Origin: Cohnella silvisoli
Lineage (GTDB): Bacteria > Bacillota > Bacilli > Paenibacillales > Paenibacillaceae
NCBI RefSeq assembly: GCF_021190915.1
Contig: NZ_JAIOAP010000009.1
Coordinates: forward strand, 62,001 to 126,000
DNA: 64,000 bases
Reading direction: 5' to 3'
The position numbers and the translations under genes are program-made. The notes under the pieces were generated by a model. That model made no database searches and was not told the DNA's origin. It worked only from the letters and a program-made list of their open reading frames with translations. This document shows positions 18,188 through 25,703 of the stretch, piece by piece (positions within the stretch are counted from its first letter, which is position 1; every line of letters begins with the position of its first letter).

Positions 18188-19654
18188 TTACTCTCTCCCC
18201 GGCTTGTAATGCGTCAACAAATCTTGCACGAGAATACCGTTAATGCGCATTCCTTCCGTCCGGCAATTCCGAATATCCACGTCAACCAAATCGCAATTTT
18301 CGAAAATCGCCGTGCTCAGGTCGCTATTACGAAACGTTACCGGTTCTACGTTGATCCATCCATCCGTTCCTGCTTCTTCAGTAAATCGACTTTCCGCAGC
18401 ATCCGGACGTTTAATGTTCTCGAATACCGTTCCACCCAATTGCGCCATATTTACATGGACATTGGAGAAAAAGATATGCTGCCACTTGGAGTCGACGAAA
18501 TTAACGTGCTCCAGCGAAGCATTTCGAAGATCGATGCCGTGAAATTCCGCCCCCTTGAAGCACGCCATATGCACTTTCGCATCCCGCATGTCTTGAAGCT
18601 CGAAACCGCCTTTTTCGTCGTACATCATCTTGTCCGTAAGCAGGTTTGAAGTTTGTTTCAATTGAATCGGAAAATGAACCTCCATAATCGACTCCGTGCT
18701 GTCGACTCCATGAAAACGATGATCGTACACTTCATAGTCGAAATCGTGTATCGCTTCATATCCCGATTGACTGAGCCAACTCCCATGGAAAAATTCCCAT
18801 GCTTGCGTAATGTTTTTAGCCAGGCCTTGATAAGTTACGATGGCAACGAGACGTGCGGGAATCGTCCTCGTGACAAAACCGTCCGGCAATGGAGCGTCGC
18901 CTCCTACCTCAAAGCCGGCTAAGTAAGTAAAATCCTGACCGGATCCGAAGGGCGGCTTGTAACTAAGCAAACCATAATGATGCGGGTTGTCGCTGCGGTC
19001 TGATATTTCTTCGAAACGTTGCATCAATTGATGCCAAAGCGGCCCGATAACTAGATTCGGCGGAGTTGTCGATTGTTGGATGAATGCTTCCATTCCGACA
19101 ATTTTACGAGCTTTATCAGCTTGAACCTCCACCTTTAAGATGGCCGGAAAACGATCCGACTGTACCGACTGGCTTTCCTTAATCGGGGCATAAATATCGA
19201 AATCGAATTCATCGATCTCATTCGCCGGGATATCAAAGGGATTAATCGGCATCAGCCGATTTGCTTCATAGCCGTACGACCCTTCGTTCATATCTCGCTC
19301 ATATCCCTCGGTTCCGAACCATTCGCCCAAATAGGCGTAAGTCTCGTTCATCCGCTCTCTATTGCCCTTAACCGTAATTCTGGCGAAACGACGCGCCGGA
19401 ATCGTAATCGTCTCTAGACCTTCAGGAAGGTTGTCGAAGCTGTTCACTTCAACGCCTGTCCATAGTGTCGTAACCTCGGTAGGCCACTGCCATTCCGGAA
19501 TGAGCACATGCCCATATTCATCGTTGCCGACCGCAGGATGCCCCTTCAACAATTGTTGAACCCGTTTCCAAGCCTGTCTTACATCGCTCCCATTACGGAC
19601 ACTTTTAATGACAGCCATCTTCATCGATTGCTTTTCTACAATGGTTACTTTCAC
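18188..19654 (-). CDS. Two GyrI-like domains fused to pentapeptide repeats
   Basis: 488 residues. Two GyrI-like/AraC effector-binding modules (about 1-160 and 165-330), each ending in an FDIYAPIK- or MEVHFPIQ-type strand and each with the PARxxAxxTxxG core (IPARRFARITVKG, IPARLVAIVTYQG). A pentapeptide-repeat-like segment follows (about 365-475) with A(D/N)LxxxxF-style units: ACFKGAEFHGIDLRNASLEH, VTFRNSDLSTAIFENCDLVD. GTG start behind GGAGGGGGGAG. GyrI-like modules bind hydrophobic drugs or, in SbmC, protect gyrase; pentapeptide proteins of the Qnr/MfpA type also act on gyrase. The fusion is unfamiliar to me. Sixth of seven genes in the cluster. Confidence 0.82.
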   Translation of the reverse strand: MKVTIVEKQSMKMAVIKSVRNGSDVRQAWKRVQQLLKGHPAVGNDEYGHVLIPEWQWPTEVTTLWTGVEVNSFDNLPEGLETITIPARRFARITVKGNRERMNETYAYLGEWFGTEGYERDMNEGSYGYEANRLMPINPFDIPANEIDEFDFDIYAPIKESQSVQSDRFPAILKVEVQADKARKIVGMEAFIQQSTTPPNLVIGPLWHQLMQRFEEISDRSDNPHHYGLLSYKPPFGSGQDFTYLAGFEVGGDAPLPDGFVTRTIPARLVAIVTYQGLAKNITQAWEFFHGSWLSQSGYEAIHDFDYEVYDHRFHGVDSTESIMEVHFPIQLKQTSNLLTDKMMYDEKGGFELQDMRDAKVHMACFKGAEFHGIDLRNASLEHVNFVDSKWQHIFFSNVHVNMAQLGGTVFENIKRPDAAESRFTEEAGTDGWINVEPVTFRNSDLSTAIFENCDLVDVDIRNCRTEGMRINGILVQDLLTHYKPGRE

Positions 19655-19679
19655 GCGGCTCCCCCCTCCTATTCCCCAC

Positions 19680-20450
19680 TTAATGGTCCTGGCTCACCGT
19701 CAAAATATTTCCGTCTTCGTCGCGAATATTAAAGAAGGATACTTGCGGCAGACGAATTATGCCGTATACGACATCGAAACCGAGGTTGACGGCTTCATCG
19801 CGAGCTTTGTCGATATTCTTCGTACTCACCTTAAACAAGACGGGACCTTTCTCCGGCACCGGAATGGAATCCATTCCATTGGAATCGAGAATCAAGCCGG
19901 TATTGTTGTCCAGATGGAAAAGGTGAAGATGACCATAACGGTCCTGCTCCCGAACTTCCAACCCCATAAGCTTGCTGTATCTATCTACGGCTTTGTCCAA
20001 GTTCCTTACCCATAGGAAAACCGAATCGATATGCGGATCGATGCTGCAATGGGCTCGAGATCCATCTATACCGCCGAAAGCCAAATGGTAGCCGTCCGGG
20101 TCTTCCACGACGAAGTCCTTCCAAGGACCGCCATCGGCATAGACAATCGGCTCTCGCGAAATTTTCGCGCCTTTGGATGTAAATTCCGAGTACAATTGAT
20201 CGAGCGCTGTCCAATCTTCAACATAAGCATACACATCTACTCCGGTATCGGATCCCGGCTCAGGCGGATTGGGAGTTGCTCCCGCTCCTGCCGGCGATTG
20301 CAGCAATTTCAAGGCCAATCCTTGAAGTCCGTCCCTTTGCGCCCACCAATCCGTCACGTCGAATCCGAGCACCTCGCGATAATATTGCTTGGAACGCTCT
20401 AAGTTCGTAACCATGAACACCGTCAAAGAACTGCCGATTTGCTTCGCCAT
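19680..20450 (-). CDS. Tandem VOC (glyoxalase-fold) protein
   Basis: 256 residues in two VOC domains. Domain 1 (about 7-125) runs from TVFMVTNLERSKQYYREVLGF to VVEDPDGYHLAFGG. Domain 2 (about 138-255) runs from VFLWVRNLDKAVDRYSKLMGL to FNIRDEDGNILTVSQDH. Each has the betaalphabetabetabeta pattern and a closing DxDGx strand. VOC proteins are metal-dependent isomerases or dioxygenases, or bind drugs (bleomycin, fosfomycin); nothing here fixes the substrate. GGAGGTAACGGCAG before ATG. 16 bp downstream of the GyrI-VOC-VOC gene. Confidence 0.87.
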   Translation of the reverse strand: MAKQIGSSLTVFMVTNLERSKQYYREVLGFDVTDWWAQRDGLQGLALKLLQSPAGAGATPNPPEPGSDTGVDVYAYVEDWTALDQLYSEFTSKGAKISREPIVYADGGPWKDFVVEDPDGYHLAFGGIDGSRAHCSIDPHIDSVFLWVRNLDKAVDRYSKLMGLEVREQDRYGHLHLFHLDNNTGLILDSNGMDSIPVPEKGPVLFKVSTKNIDKARDEAVNLGFDVVYGIIRLPQVSFFNIRDEDGNILTVSQDH

Positions 20451-20466
20451 CTGCCGTTACCTCCAT

Positions 20467-21753
20467 TTAATTGATTTTCCCGCTGAGCGATTCATTCATT
20501 TGACAAATCATAATCAAATTGCCGTCCGGATCTTTCAGGATGAAGAAGGAAACAGCTCCATGCCGTTCCATTTCACCGTGAAATTCCATTCCGCAATTGA
20601 CGGCATAGTCGTACGATGCCTGAATATCATCGGTATCGAACATAAATAAAATAGAAAACGGCTCTTGCTTGAGGTATCGGTTCTGATCCAAAAGCAGTGA
20701 AGCTCCTCGTGTTACCGGAACGGTATATATCGACTGCGAAACAGCGCGTTCATCCAAAGGCAAGCCTAATAGATCCGTATACCAAGCAGCCTCGCTCTTC
20801 ATATCCTTAACATCGATAAATGCTCCGCTAATACGAGCCAACACAGGGCTTTCCGTAATTGGAAGCTCATGATCCACCCCGCCGTCCGCAGCCCAGCAAG
20901 CCATTTGAACATTCCCTTCCGGATCGCTGAAATTGAAATAGGCCATGCTCCCGTGGCGTTCAGGCTCGAAGAGTACGTTAGCTTTATCCTTTATATAGTT
21001 ATAAGCCTCATCGATATCGGAAACCGCGAACATAATACGCGGGCTGTTCTTCTCCGACCAGTCGGGATTTGCCCGGTTGAAGGTGTCGGAATCTAAAATC
21101 AGACCCGTTCCCGGCAAATCAAACCAATAGACTGGGCCGCCATTCAGCCTTTCCTCTCTCAGGGGCAAGCCCAGCAATCGGTTATACCAATCTGCCGCCC
21201 GGCGCAAATCGGTTACGTGGACGAACAAGCTAGCTACCCGGCTCTCGATCGGGAGCTCCTTCTTTCTGCGAATCGGGAACCACAACTCCATAATGGAATC
21301 AGGATCATAATTGCCCTTATACCTCTCATCGTAATATTCAAACTCGACGCCTGGACCACCATATTCATATTCGGAATTCGGAATCCAATCTTGATGGAAA
21401 TAATTAAAGGCTTTACCTATTTCGTCGATGATCCCGTGGCGCTGAACGACGCAATAGAGACTGCCGGGATACGACTCGGCCGTCATTCCGTCGGGAATAT
21501 CCTCGAATGCGGACACGCCCGCTGCGGCGATGTAATCAAATGGCTTGCCAGGCTCCATATCAGGCCCAAATACGCACAAACCATAACTTCCACCATTGAA
21601 ATGTCGGATTTCGCATCCCCGCGGATTAAAGCGCTGCCATAGAAGAGCAATTTCATTTTCCGAAGGCGGGGTATGTTGAGAGGGAGTAAAAAGGATTTTT
21701 TGACCTACGACTTTGAACGGATCTTTCCAGGTGATTCTTGTCTCAAAACTCAT
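20467..21753 (-). CDS. GyrI-like domain fused to two VOC domains
   Basis: 428 residues. Residues about 1-168 form a GyrI-like effector-binding domain (FDYIAAAGVSAFEDIPDGMT, ending SIMELWFPIRR). Residues about 175-290 are VOC domain 1 (SLFVHVTDLRRAADWYNRLLG to YFNFSDPEGNVQMACWA). Residues about 305-425 are VOC domain 2 (ISGAFIDVKDMKSEAAWYTD to FFILKDPDGNLIMICQM). The two module types are separate proteins elsewhere in the same cluster, so this is a direct link between them. Start behind AGGGAG. Both folds bind small hydrophobic or antibiotic-like ligands in known families; the real ligand is unknown. Confidence 0.85.
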   Translation of the reverse strand: MSFETRITWKDPFKVVGQKILFTPSQHTPPSENEIALLWQRFNPRGCEIRHFNGGSYGLCVFGPDMEPGKPFDYIAAAGVSAFEDIPDGMTAESYPGSLYCVVQRHGIIDEIGKAFNYFHQDWIPNSEYEYGGPGVEFEYYDERYKGNYDPDSIMELWFPIRRKKELPIESRVASLFVHVTDLRRAADWYNRLLGLPLREERLNGGPVYWFDLPGTGLILDSDTFNRANPDWSEKNSPRIMFAVSDIDEAYNYIKDKANVLFEPERHGSMAYFNFSDPEGNVQMACWAADGGVDHELPITESPVLARISGAFIDVKDMKSEAAWYTDLLGLPLDERAVSQSIYTVPVTRGASLLLDQNRYLKQEPFSILFMFDTDDIQASYDYAVNCGMEFHGEMERHGAVSFFILKDPDGNLIMICQMNESLSGKIN

Positions 21754-21792
21754 GGGTTCGTGCTCCCTTCCTATTGGATTGCGGATTAAATC

Positions 21793-22581
21793 TCAACGTA
21801 CGTAAATCGGCTCCCTATCTGATATTCGAATGGTCAGCCCTTCCGGCGATCGGATGTGAAAACGGCAAAACCCGCCCTGTTCCATGCCCTCTTCCGAGGT
21901 GACTCCCTTGTCCTGCAATTGCTTATAGACCTCGTGAATATTGTCGGTCTGAAGAGAGTAGTAGGGGTATCCTTCTACGGCCCGAAGCGCTTCTTGATGC
22001 ACCGGTCCATCCATTACGATCATCGTGACGATCGTCTCGCCCTCCCCGACTTTAAGATCAGCGCCCTGACCCCAATGGTTATAAAGCTGAAATCCAAGCT
22101 TATCCGTGTACCACTGGATAGAAGCCTCTAAATTCTTGACCGGCAAAAACACCGCCAAAACCCGATGGAACATAGGTGGCAGCGCGCCTTCGTGCGGAGT
22201 GTGGTAAAGCGACGATTCCTTTTCATGGCAGATGCCGATTACATTGCCATCCCTATCCATCATTTCGCTGACATTCATATAGGGCACGTTCATCATATCC
22301 GTTGTTTCAATTCCCCTTGAGTGAAGCCATTCCAGATGGAGATCCTCCCAGTGGGTATAGAAGTTAAAGCAGGGAACGTGCCCTTCCGCATGCAGATGGG
22401 GCTTGGGTTGGAAGGAATCCACCTCCATAAGAGTCAGCAACGCTTCCCCCTGATGAACCTTAAGGTCAATTTCCCGTTCGCGAATTTCAACGACCTGAAA
22501 TTCCAGCTCTCTCCGGTACCATTCCGCCGCACGATGGATATCCGGTACGGGAACCATCACCCGATCAATCCGATTAAACAT
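21793..22581 (-). CDS. Tandem VOC (glyoxalase-fold) protein
   Basis: 262 residues from the chosen start. Two VOC domains: residues about 1-120 (RVMVPVPDIHRAAEWYRREL to MMDRDGNVIGICH) and about 135-258 (VLAVFLPVKNLEASIQWYTDK to HIRSPEGLTIRIS). I chose ATG 22581 because GGAGGA lies 6 nt upstream; the longer reading to 22635 overlaps the gene upstream and adds a non-family leader. 39 bp before the GyrI-VOC-VOC gene. Confidence 0.86.
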   Translation of the reverse strand: MFNRIDRVMVPVPDIHRAAEWYRRELEFQVVEIREREIDLKVHQGEALLTLMEVDSFQPKPHLHAEGHVPCFNFYTHWEDLHLEWLHSRGIETTDMMNVPYMNVSEMMDRDGNVIGICHEKESSLYHTPHEGALPPMFHRVLAVFLPVKNLEASIQWYTDKLGFQLYNHWGQGADLKVGEGETIVTMIVMDGPVHQEALRAVEGYPYYSLQTDNIHEVYKQLQDKGVTSEEGMEQGGFCRFHIRSPEGLTIRISDREPIYVR

Positions 22582-22592
22582 AGCTGATCCTC

Positions 22593-23036
22593 CTACTCTT
22601 TGATCGGCAAATAAACATCGACTTGACTCGGCCACTGCGGATTGTCAAAAGAGTAAATTTCCATAGCCAAAGCACGTTGATTGCTTTCCTTCCCGATATC
22701 CCTCAGAAAAGAATGAATGACTTCATAGGGATCCTGATCCGACCTGGTTAAGGCATAAGTATGTGCGGGCAGCGTGAAACCGATCATCCCATTCGGGACA
22801 TCCGTAATCTCGCTTACCTCCATGCAGAAAAAATAAGTGAACAGCACTTCGGATGTGTAGTGAGGACAAACGTATTCATTCGGATTTACAACCGCCTTGA
22901 TCTCATGTCTTCTCTCAATGAATATCTGCTTTGCTTCGTCGATTCTTTCCGGTTGATGAGCTTCAAATGGCGATGTTACCGGTAAACCCACGAATTTCTT
23001 CTCCTGTAATGAGACTAATTTCACCTGATTGGACAT
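22593..23036 (-). CDS. Stand-alone GyrI-like effector-binding protein
   Basis: 147 residues, a single GyrI/AraC-effector-binding domain covering the whole chain: KLVSLQEKKFVGLPVTSPFE at the start, ITDVPNGMIGFTLPAHTYAL in the middle and SQVDVYLPIKE at the end. No DNA-binding domain is attached, so it is a binder or sensor on its own. GAGGAGGG before ATG. First gene after the ECF sigma factor (76-bp gap) and 11 bp before the next VOC gene. Confidence 0.82.
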   Translation of the reverse strand: MSNQVKLVSLQEKKFVGLPVTSPFEAHQPERIDEAKQIFIERRHEIKAVVNPNEYVCPHYTSEVLFTYFFCMEVSEITDVPNGMIGFTLPAHTYALTRSDQDPYEVIHSFLRDIGKESNQRALAMEIYSFDNPQWPSQVDVYLPIKE

Positions 23037-23112
23037 TTAATCCCTCCTCTTGATGAACCTACTCTTACTAAACGTTGAGATTGCTTCAAACCATACACCT
23101 CTCCGCAAAAAA

Positions 23113-23862
23113 TTAACCGCTCACCATCAATACATTCCCATCGGGATCCCTGAACGTGAAACACAGCCGACCGCCCAACGATTTAATATCATTGATCCGC
23201 GAGCCGCTAAGGAACAGCCGAGAATAGGCTTGATATATCATGTGCGGATCATGACGGCGGAAAGCCTTAATGACCGCATCCAGCAAATCCACGCTTTCTG
23301 CGGTTTTCGGTTGTTGTTGCGGTGCCTCTCTTCGAGACCCTTCCGCCGCATCCCCCCGTCTCGCCAACTGCTGCAACCGGCTGCGCGCACGGGAAAGCGC
23401 CACTTGAACGGAGCCTTCAGTCCCTTCGATATGAATAGCCGTTTCCTTAGCCGTAAAGCCGAAAACATCGCATAACAGCAGGATCACGAAAGGTTTAGGC
23501 ATCAGACGATCGAATAAAGCTTCAAGCAATTCCCGAGTCGAATAAAAAGGATGATCATAGGAAGAGGGGTCATGTTGCATTTCTTCGAGAGAAACTTGCG
23601 GGCTGCGTTGCCGCCTGCGGCACAAATCTATCCAGACGTTCTTCGCCGCGCGGAACAAATAAGATCTATTGAGGTTATGCTTAGGATCCTCCTCAAGCCG
23701 GCTCATCACTTTAACGAAAACATCCTGCACAATGTCTTCAGCCTCTACTCTGTTCCCGCACAATGAACGGCTGTAACGCAGCAAATCGGGTCGAAGTTCA
23801 GATAACCAAGCTTTAATGTCTTGTTCCGTACGAACATTAGGCGGTTGAGTAGAAGCATCCAT
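23113..23862 (-). CDS. ECF sigma factor with C-terminal half-VOC-like tail
   Basis: 249 residues. Sigma region 2 spans about 18-90 (LLRYSRSLCGNRVEAEDIVQ, with LFRAAKNVWIDLCRRRQR) and region 4 about 115-165 (LMPKPFVILLLCDVFGFTAK, ETAIHIEGTEGSVQVALSRA). After a charged linker the tail (about 195-249) reads AVIKAFRRHDPHMIYQAYSR then GRLCFTFRDPDGNVLMVSG. That pattern (helix with AYxRL, glycine, then a strand with DPDGNxLMV) is the C-terminal half of a VOC domain and closely resembles the ends of the VOC proteins downstream. No anti-sigma factor is visible. It heads the VOC/GyrI cluster, so the tail is a candidate regulatory domain, as C-terminal extensions are in ECF41-type factors. Confidence 0.85.
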   Translation of the reverse strand: MDASTQPPNVRTEQDIKAWLSELRPDLLRYSRSLCGNRVEAEDIVQDVFVKVMSRLEEDPKHNLNRSYLFRAAKNVWIDLCRRRQRSPQVSLEEMQHDPSSYDHPFYSTRELLEALFDRLMPKPFVILLLCDVFGFTAKETAIHIEGTEGSVQVALSRARSRLQQLARRGDAAEGSRREAPQQQPKTAESVDLLDAVIKAFRRHDPHMIYQAYSRLFLSGSRINDIKSLGGRLCFTFRDPDGNVLMVSG

Positions 23863-23904
23863 AGGCGTAGTCTCCGTAAAAATATGGAAGTCAGCTTGCT
23901 ATAT

Positions 23905-23920
23905 GCGAATATATATTCGC
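23905..23920. promoter_or_regulatory. Perfect 16-bp palindrome upstream of the ECF sigma gene
   Basis: GCGAATATATATTCGC, a perfect dyad 43 bp upstream of the sigma start codon. It could be an operator or overlap the promoter -10 (TATATT). A T-run follows on the plus strand, but no plus-strand gene precedes it. Confidence 0.4.
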
Positions 23921-23957
23921 CTTTTTCCCGATGAATCCTTCTTTACAATTTAAAAAA

Positions 23958-23988
23958 ACCGGAGGCTTTGCCAGGCTTTGCCTCCGGT
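23958..23988. terminator. Bidirectional terminator-like hairpin
   Basis: ACCGGAGGC / GCCTCCGGT stem, with TTTTTTT on the minus side and CCTTTT on the plus side. It marks the upstream boundary of the ECF/VOC cluster. Confidence 0.65.
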
Positions 23989-24263
23989 CCTTTTACTTTT
24001 GGCGAATATCCGTAATAAAGCAATCGTACCCATGAACTCCCTTGTAACTCTGGAGCGCGACCGGTCCGACACTCCTGTTCATGCCTGCAGCTGTTCGCGA
24101 AACGTACCTTTATCCCTTCGCATCAGAAGTAGAATAGGACCACCGCAGCCTCCCCTAACTCCTTTCCGCGAAAACATACCATTATCCCATCCAATAAGGG
24201 GGAAAACCCTTGTTCATGCTTCTGAAAACAAACCCGGAACGTTGAAATTTTACCCGATATCTC
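23989..24263. other. Non-coding stretch upstream of the transposase-like gene
   Basis: I see no gene here. It contains two imperfect copies of a short motif, TACCTTTATCCC (24105-24116) and TACCATTATCCC (24177-24188), each preceded by CGCGAAA. The second copy recurs inverted at 25500-25511 beyond the transposase-like gene. The stretch CGAATATCCG near 24004 also recurs in the downstream tandem repeats. Confidence 0.5.
24177..24188 (+). repeat. Left arm of inverted repeat flanking the transposase-like gene
   Basis: TACCATTATCCC, repeated exactly in inverted orientation at 25500-25511 (GGGATAATGGTA). A near copy is at 24105-24116. They are too far from the ORF ends and too short to call proven IS termini. 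Confidence 0.45.
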
Positions 24264-24292
24264 TTGAAAATAGAACGTATGTTTGGTATGAT
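24264..24292 (+). promoter_or_regulatory. Promoter of the transposase-like gene
   Basis: TTGAAA (24264-24269), 17-bp spacer, TATGAT (24287-24292): a near-consensus sigma-A promoter 39 bp before the start codon, interleaved with LexA-like boxes. Confidence 0.8.
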
Positions 24293-24312
24293 AGAAATAA
24301 GAACAAATGTTC
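24273..24312 (+). promoter_or_regulatory. Pair of LexA (SOS)-like boxes
   Basis: GAACAAATGTTC (24301-24312) is a GAAC-N4-GTTC dyad like the Bacillus LexA/DinR site core. GAACGTATGTTT (24273-24284) is a second copy with one mismatch, lying between -35 and -10. Both overlap or abut the promoter in repression-competent positions. Confidence 0.55.
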
Positions 24313-24330
24313 TACTTGAGGAGGGCGTGT

Positions 24331-25254
24331 ATGTTTCAGGATCATCTGACCTTCGAGGCATTTTGCCAGCAGTTCAACTCCGAGCAGGCTTGCGCCGAGG
24401 CGCTGTTCGAAGCCAGATGGCCGGACGGCTTCCGTTGCCCGACTTGTCGTCATCCTCACTTTTATCTCATCCGTACGCGAAGACTGCCTCTCTATGAATG
24501 CCGCTCCTGTCGCCATCAGACGTCTGTCATCGCCGGCACCATCATGGAAGGCAGCTCCACGTTGTTGACCCGCTGGTTCCAAGCGATGTTTTTACTCTCC
24601 CGGCCTTCCGGCATCAGCGCCTCCCGCCTGTCCCAAGTGATTCAGGTCACCTATAAGACTGCGTGGCTCATCGCAAGAAAAATCCGCCATGCCCTGCAAC
24701 AAGCCGATGAAGGCGATCCGCTCACGGGTGTTGTGCGAGTTGACCCTATCTCTTACGGTTATACGTATTTTAGCGAGGCCCGGCAGCCGCTGTTGATCGG
24801 CGGATCCCTCAATGAGCGAGACGAGCCCAAGCAAATCAAAATCAAACAACCGGATCCCAGCCATGTGAATAACGCGTTGAGGTGGATTGAAAAACCTGGC
24901 GTCCAAGCGTTCGTAAACGATCATACGGATGGAGAGGCCGTGACAGTTTCGCGCGGCAAACTTCACCCTGCTTTGAACCCCATCAAGTGGAAGGTGACCG
25001 CGTGGCTGAACAATACGTTTAATGGCATCGGGGCCAAACATTTGCAGGCTTATTTAGACGAGTTTTGTTTCCGGTTGAACTTAAAACTCCGCCATGCCCC
25101 GGTCTTCGGCCAACTGCTCCATTGGTGCGCTGCGACGCCAACCTTGACTTACAAAGATCTGACCCGCAGCAAACCGGTTCTCACCGTTCCCTGGGTGGTC
25201 TGGGGAAGCAAGGCGAAGTGGAAAGGAAAATATCTCACCCTATGGAATGCTTGA
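24331..25254 (+). CDS. IS1595-type transposase-like protein (possibly inactive or domesticated)
   Basis: 307 residues. The N-terminal zinc ribbon CPTCRHPHFYLIRTRR...YECRSCRHQTS (about 40-78) and the following helical region (AGTIMEGSSTLLTRWFQAMF) match IS1595/ISXO2 transposases. The catalytic core is altered: the usual VDE-type first motif reads VRVDPISYG, the second region reads FVNDHTDG, and I could not place a clean third acidic residue. Start at ATG 24331 behind GGAGGG; the upstream in-frame codons (from 24307) have no site. No target duplication or ordinary terminal repeats are evident, only short inverted motifs at 24177 and 25500. Base composition does not differ visibly from its neighbours. 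Confidence 0.75.
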   Translation: MFQDHLTFEAFCQQFNSEQACAEALFEARWPDGFRCPTCRHPHFYLIRTRRLPLYECRSCRHQTSVIAGTIMEGSSTLLTRWFQAMFLLSRPSGISASRLSQVIQVTYKTAWLIARKIRHALQQADEGDPLTGVVRVDPISYGYTYFSEARQPLLIGGSLNERDEPKQIKIKQPDPSHVNNALRWIEKPGVQAFVNDHTDGEAVTVSRGKLHPALNPIKWKVTAWLNNTFNGIGAKHLQAYLDEFCFRLNLKLRHAPVFGQLLHWCAATPTLTYKDLTRSKPVLTVPWVVWGSKAKWKGKYLTLWNA

Positions 25255-25339
25255 TGCTTGGGTTGCCTGCTTTTTAAGTTGCCGATAATCCGTTCTATTC
25301 CCATTCACGAAACGGCAAACTTATGCGTGATATCCGGGA

Positions 25340-25500
25340 ATTCGTTGATTGCAACTCCCTCTCAAATCATGACATTCGAATATCCGCTCATTGGTAACTC
25401 ACTTCTGTCTTGACTTTCGTAAATCCGCTGGTTGGCAACTCCCCACTCAAGTCATGACATTCGAATATTCGCTTATTGGCAACGCACTTCTGAGGCAAGG
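25340..25500 (+). repeat. Degenerate 41-44-bp tandem repeats (four units)
   Basis: Units begin at 25340 (truncated), 25374, 25415 and 25459. Each has the form TTCGNANATNCGCTNNTTGG followed by an (T/C)AACNC-type core and an ACTTCTG or CTCAAGTCATGAC end. Units 2 and 4 are most alike (CGAATAT(C/T)CGCT(C/T)ATTGG). Confidence 0.7.
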
Positions 25501-25511
25501 GGATAATGGTA
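25500..25511 (-). repeat. Right arm of inverted repeat flanking the transposase-like gene
   Basis: GGGATAATGGTA, the exact inverse of TACCATTATCCC at 24177-24188. It starts where the tandem repeats end. Confidence 0.45.
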
Positions 25512-25654
25512 CCATTTCTCCGAAATGGCACGGAAATTAGGTGCCGATTTATTTTCCTACTTTTCTGACGCTGCGGGATATTGGTACATACGAAGAAAAA
25601 ACAGATTAAGCCTAGTTGAGCAGATGTCTATAAAACTTATACTTTCTAGCGTAA

Positions 25655-25681
25655 CAAAAAAACAGCAGGGAAGCCTGCCGT
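25655..25681 (-). terminator. Rho-independent terminator of the GNAT gene
   Basis: Minus-strand CGGCAGG-CTTC-CCTGCTG stem followed by TTTTTTT, 22 bp past the stop codon. Confidence 0.85.
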
Positions 25682-25703
25682 TTCATGTTCGAGTTCAGAG
25701 ATA

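Larger units (their letters stand above)
25255..25703. other. Non-coding stretch downstream of the transposase-like gene
   Basis: No gene seen. It holds the tandem repeats at 25340-25500, the right inverted-repeat arm at 25500-25511, a small CCATTT/AAATGG hairpin near 25512 and the GNAT gene's terminator at 25655-25681. Confidence 0.55.

Noticed and set aside
25340-25500. CRISPR array or attachment site
   Set aside because: Units are degenerate and contiguous; there are no spacers, no cas genes and no integrase.
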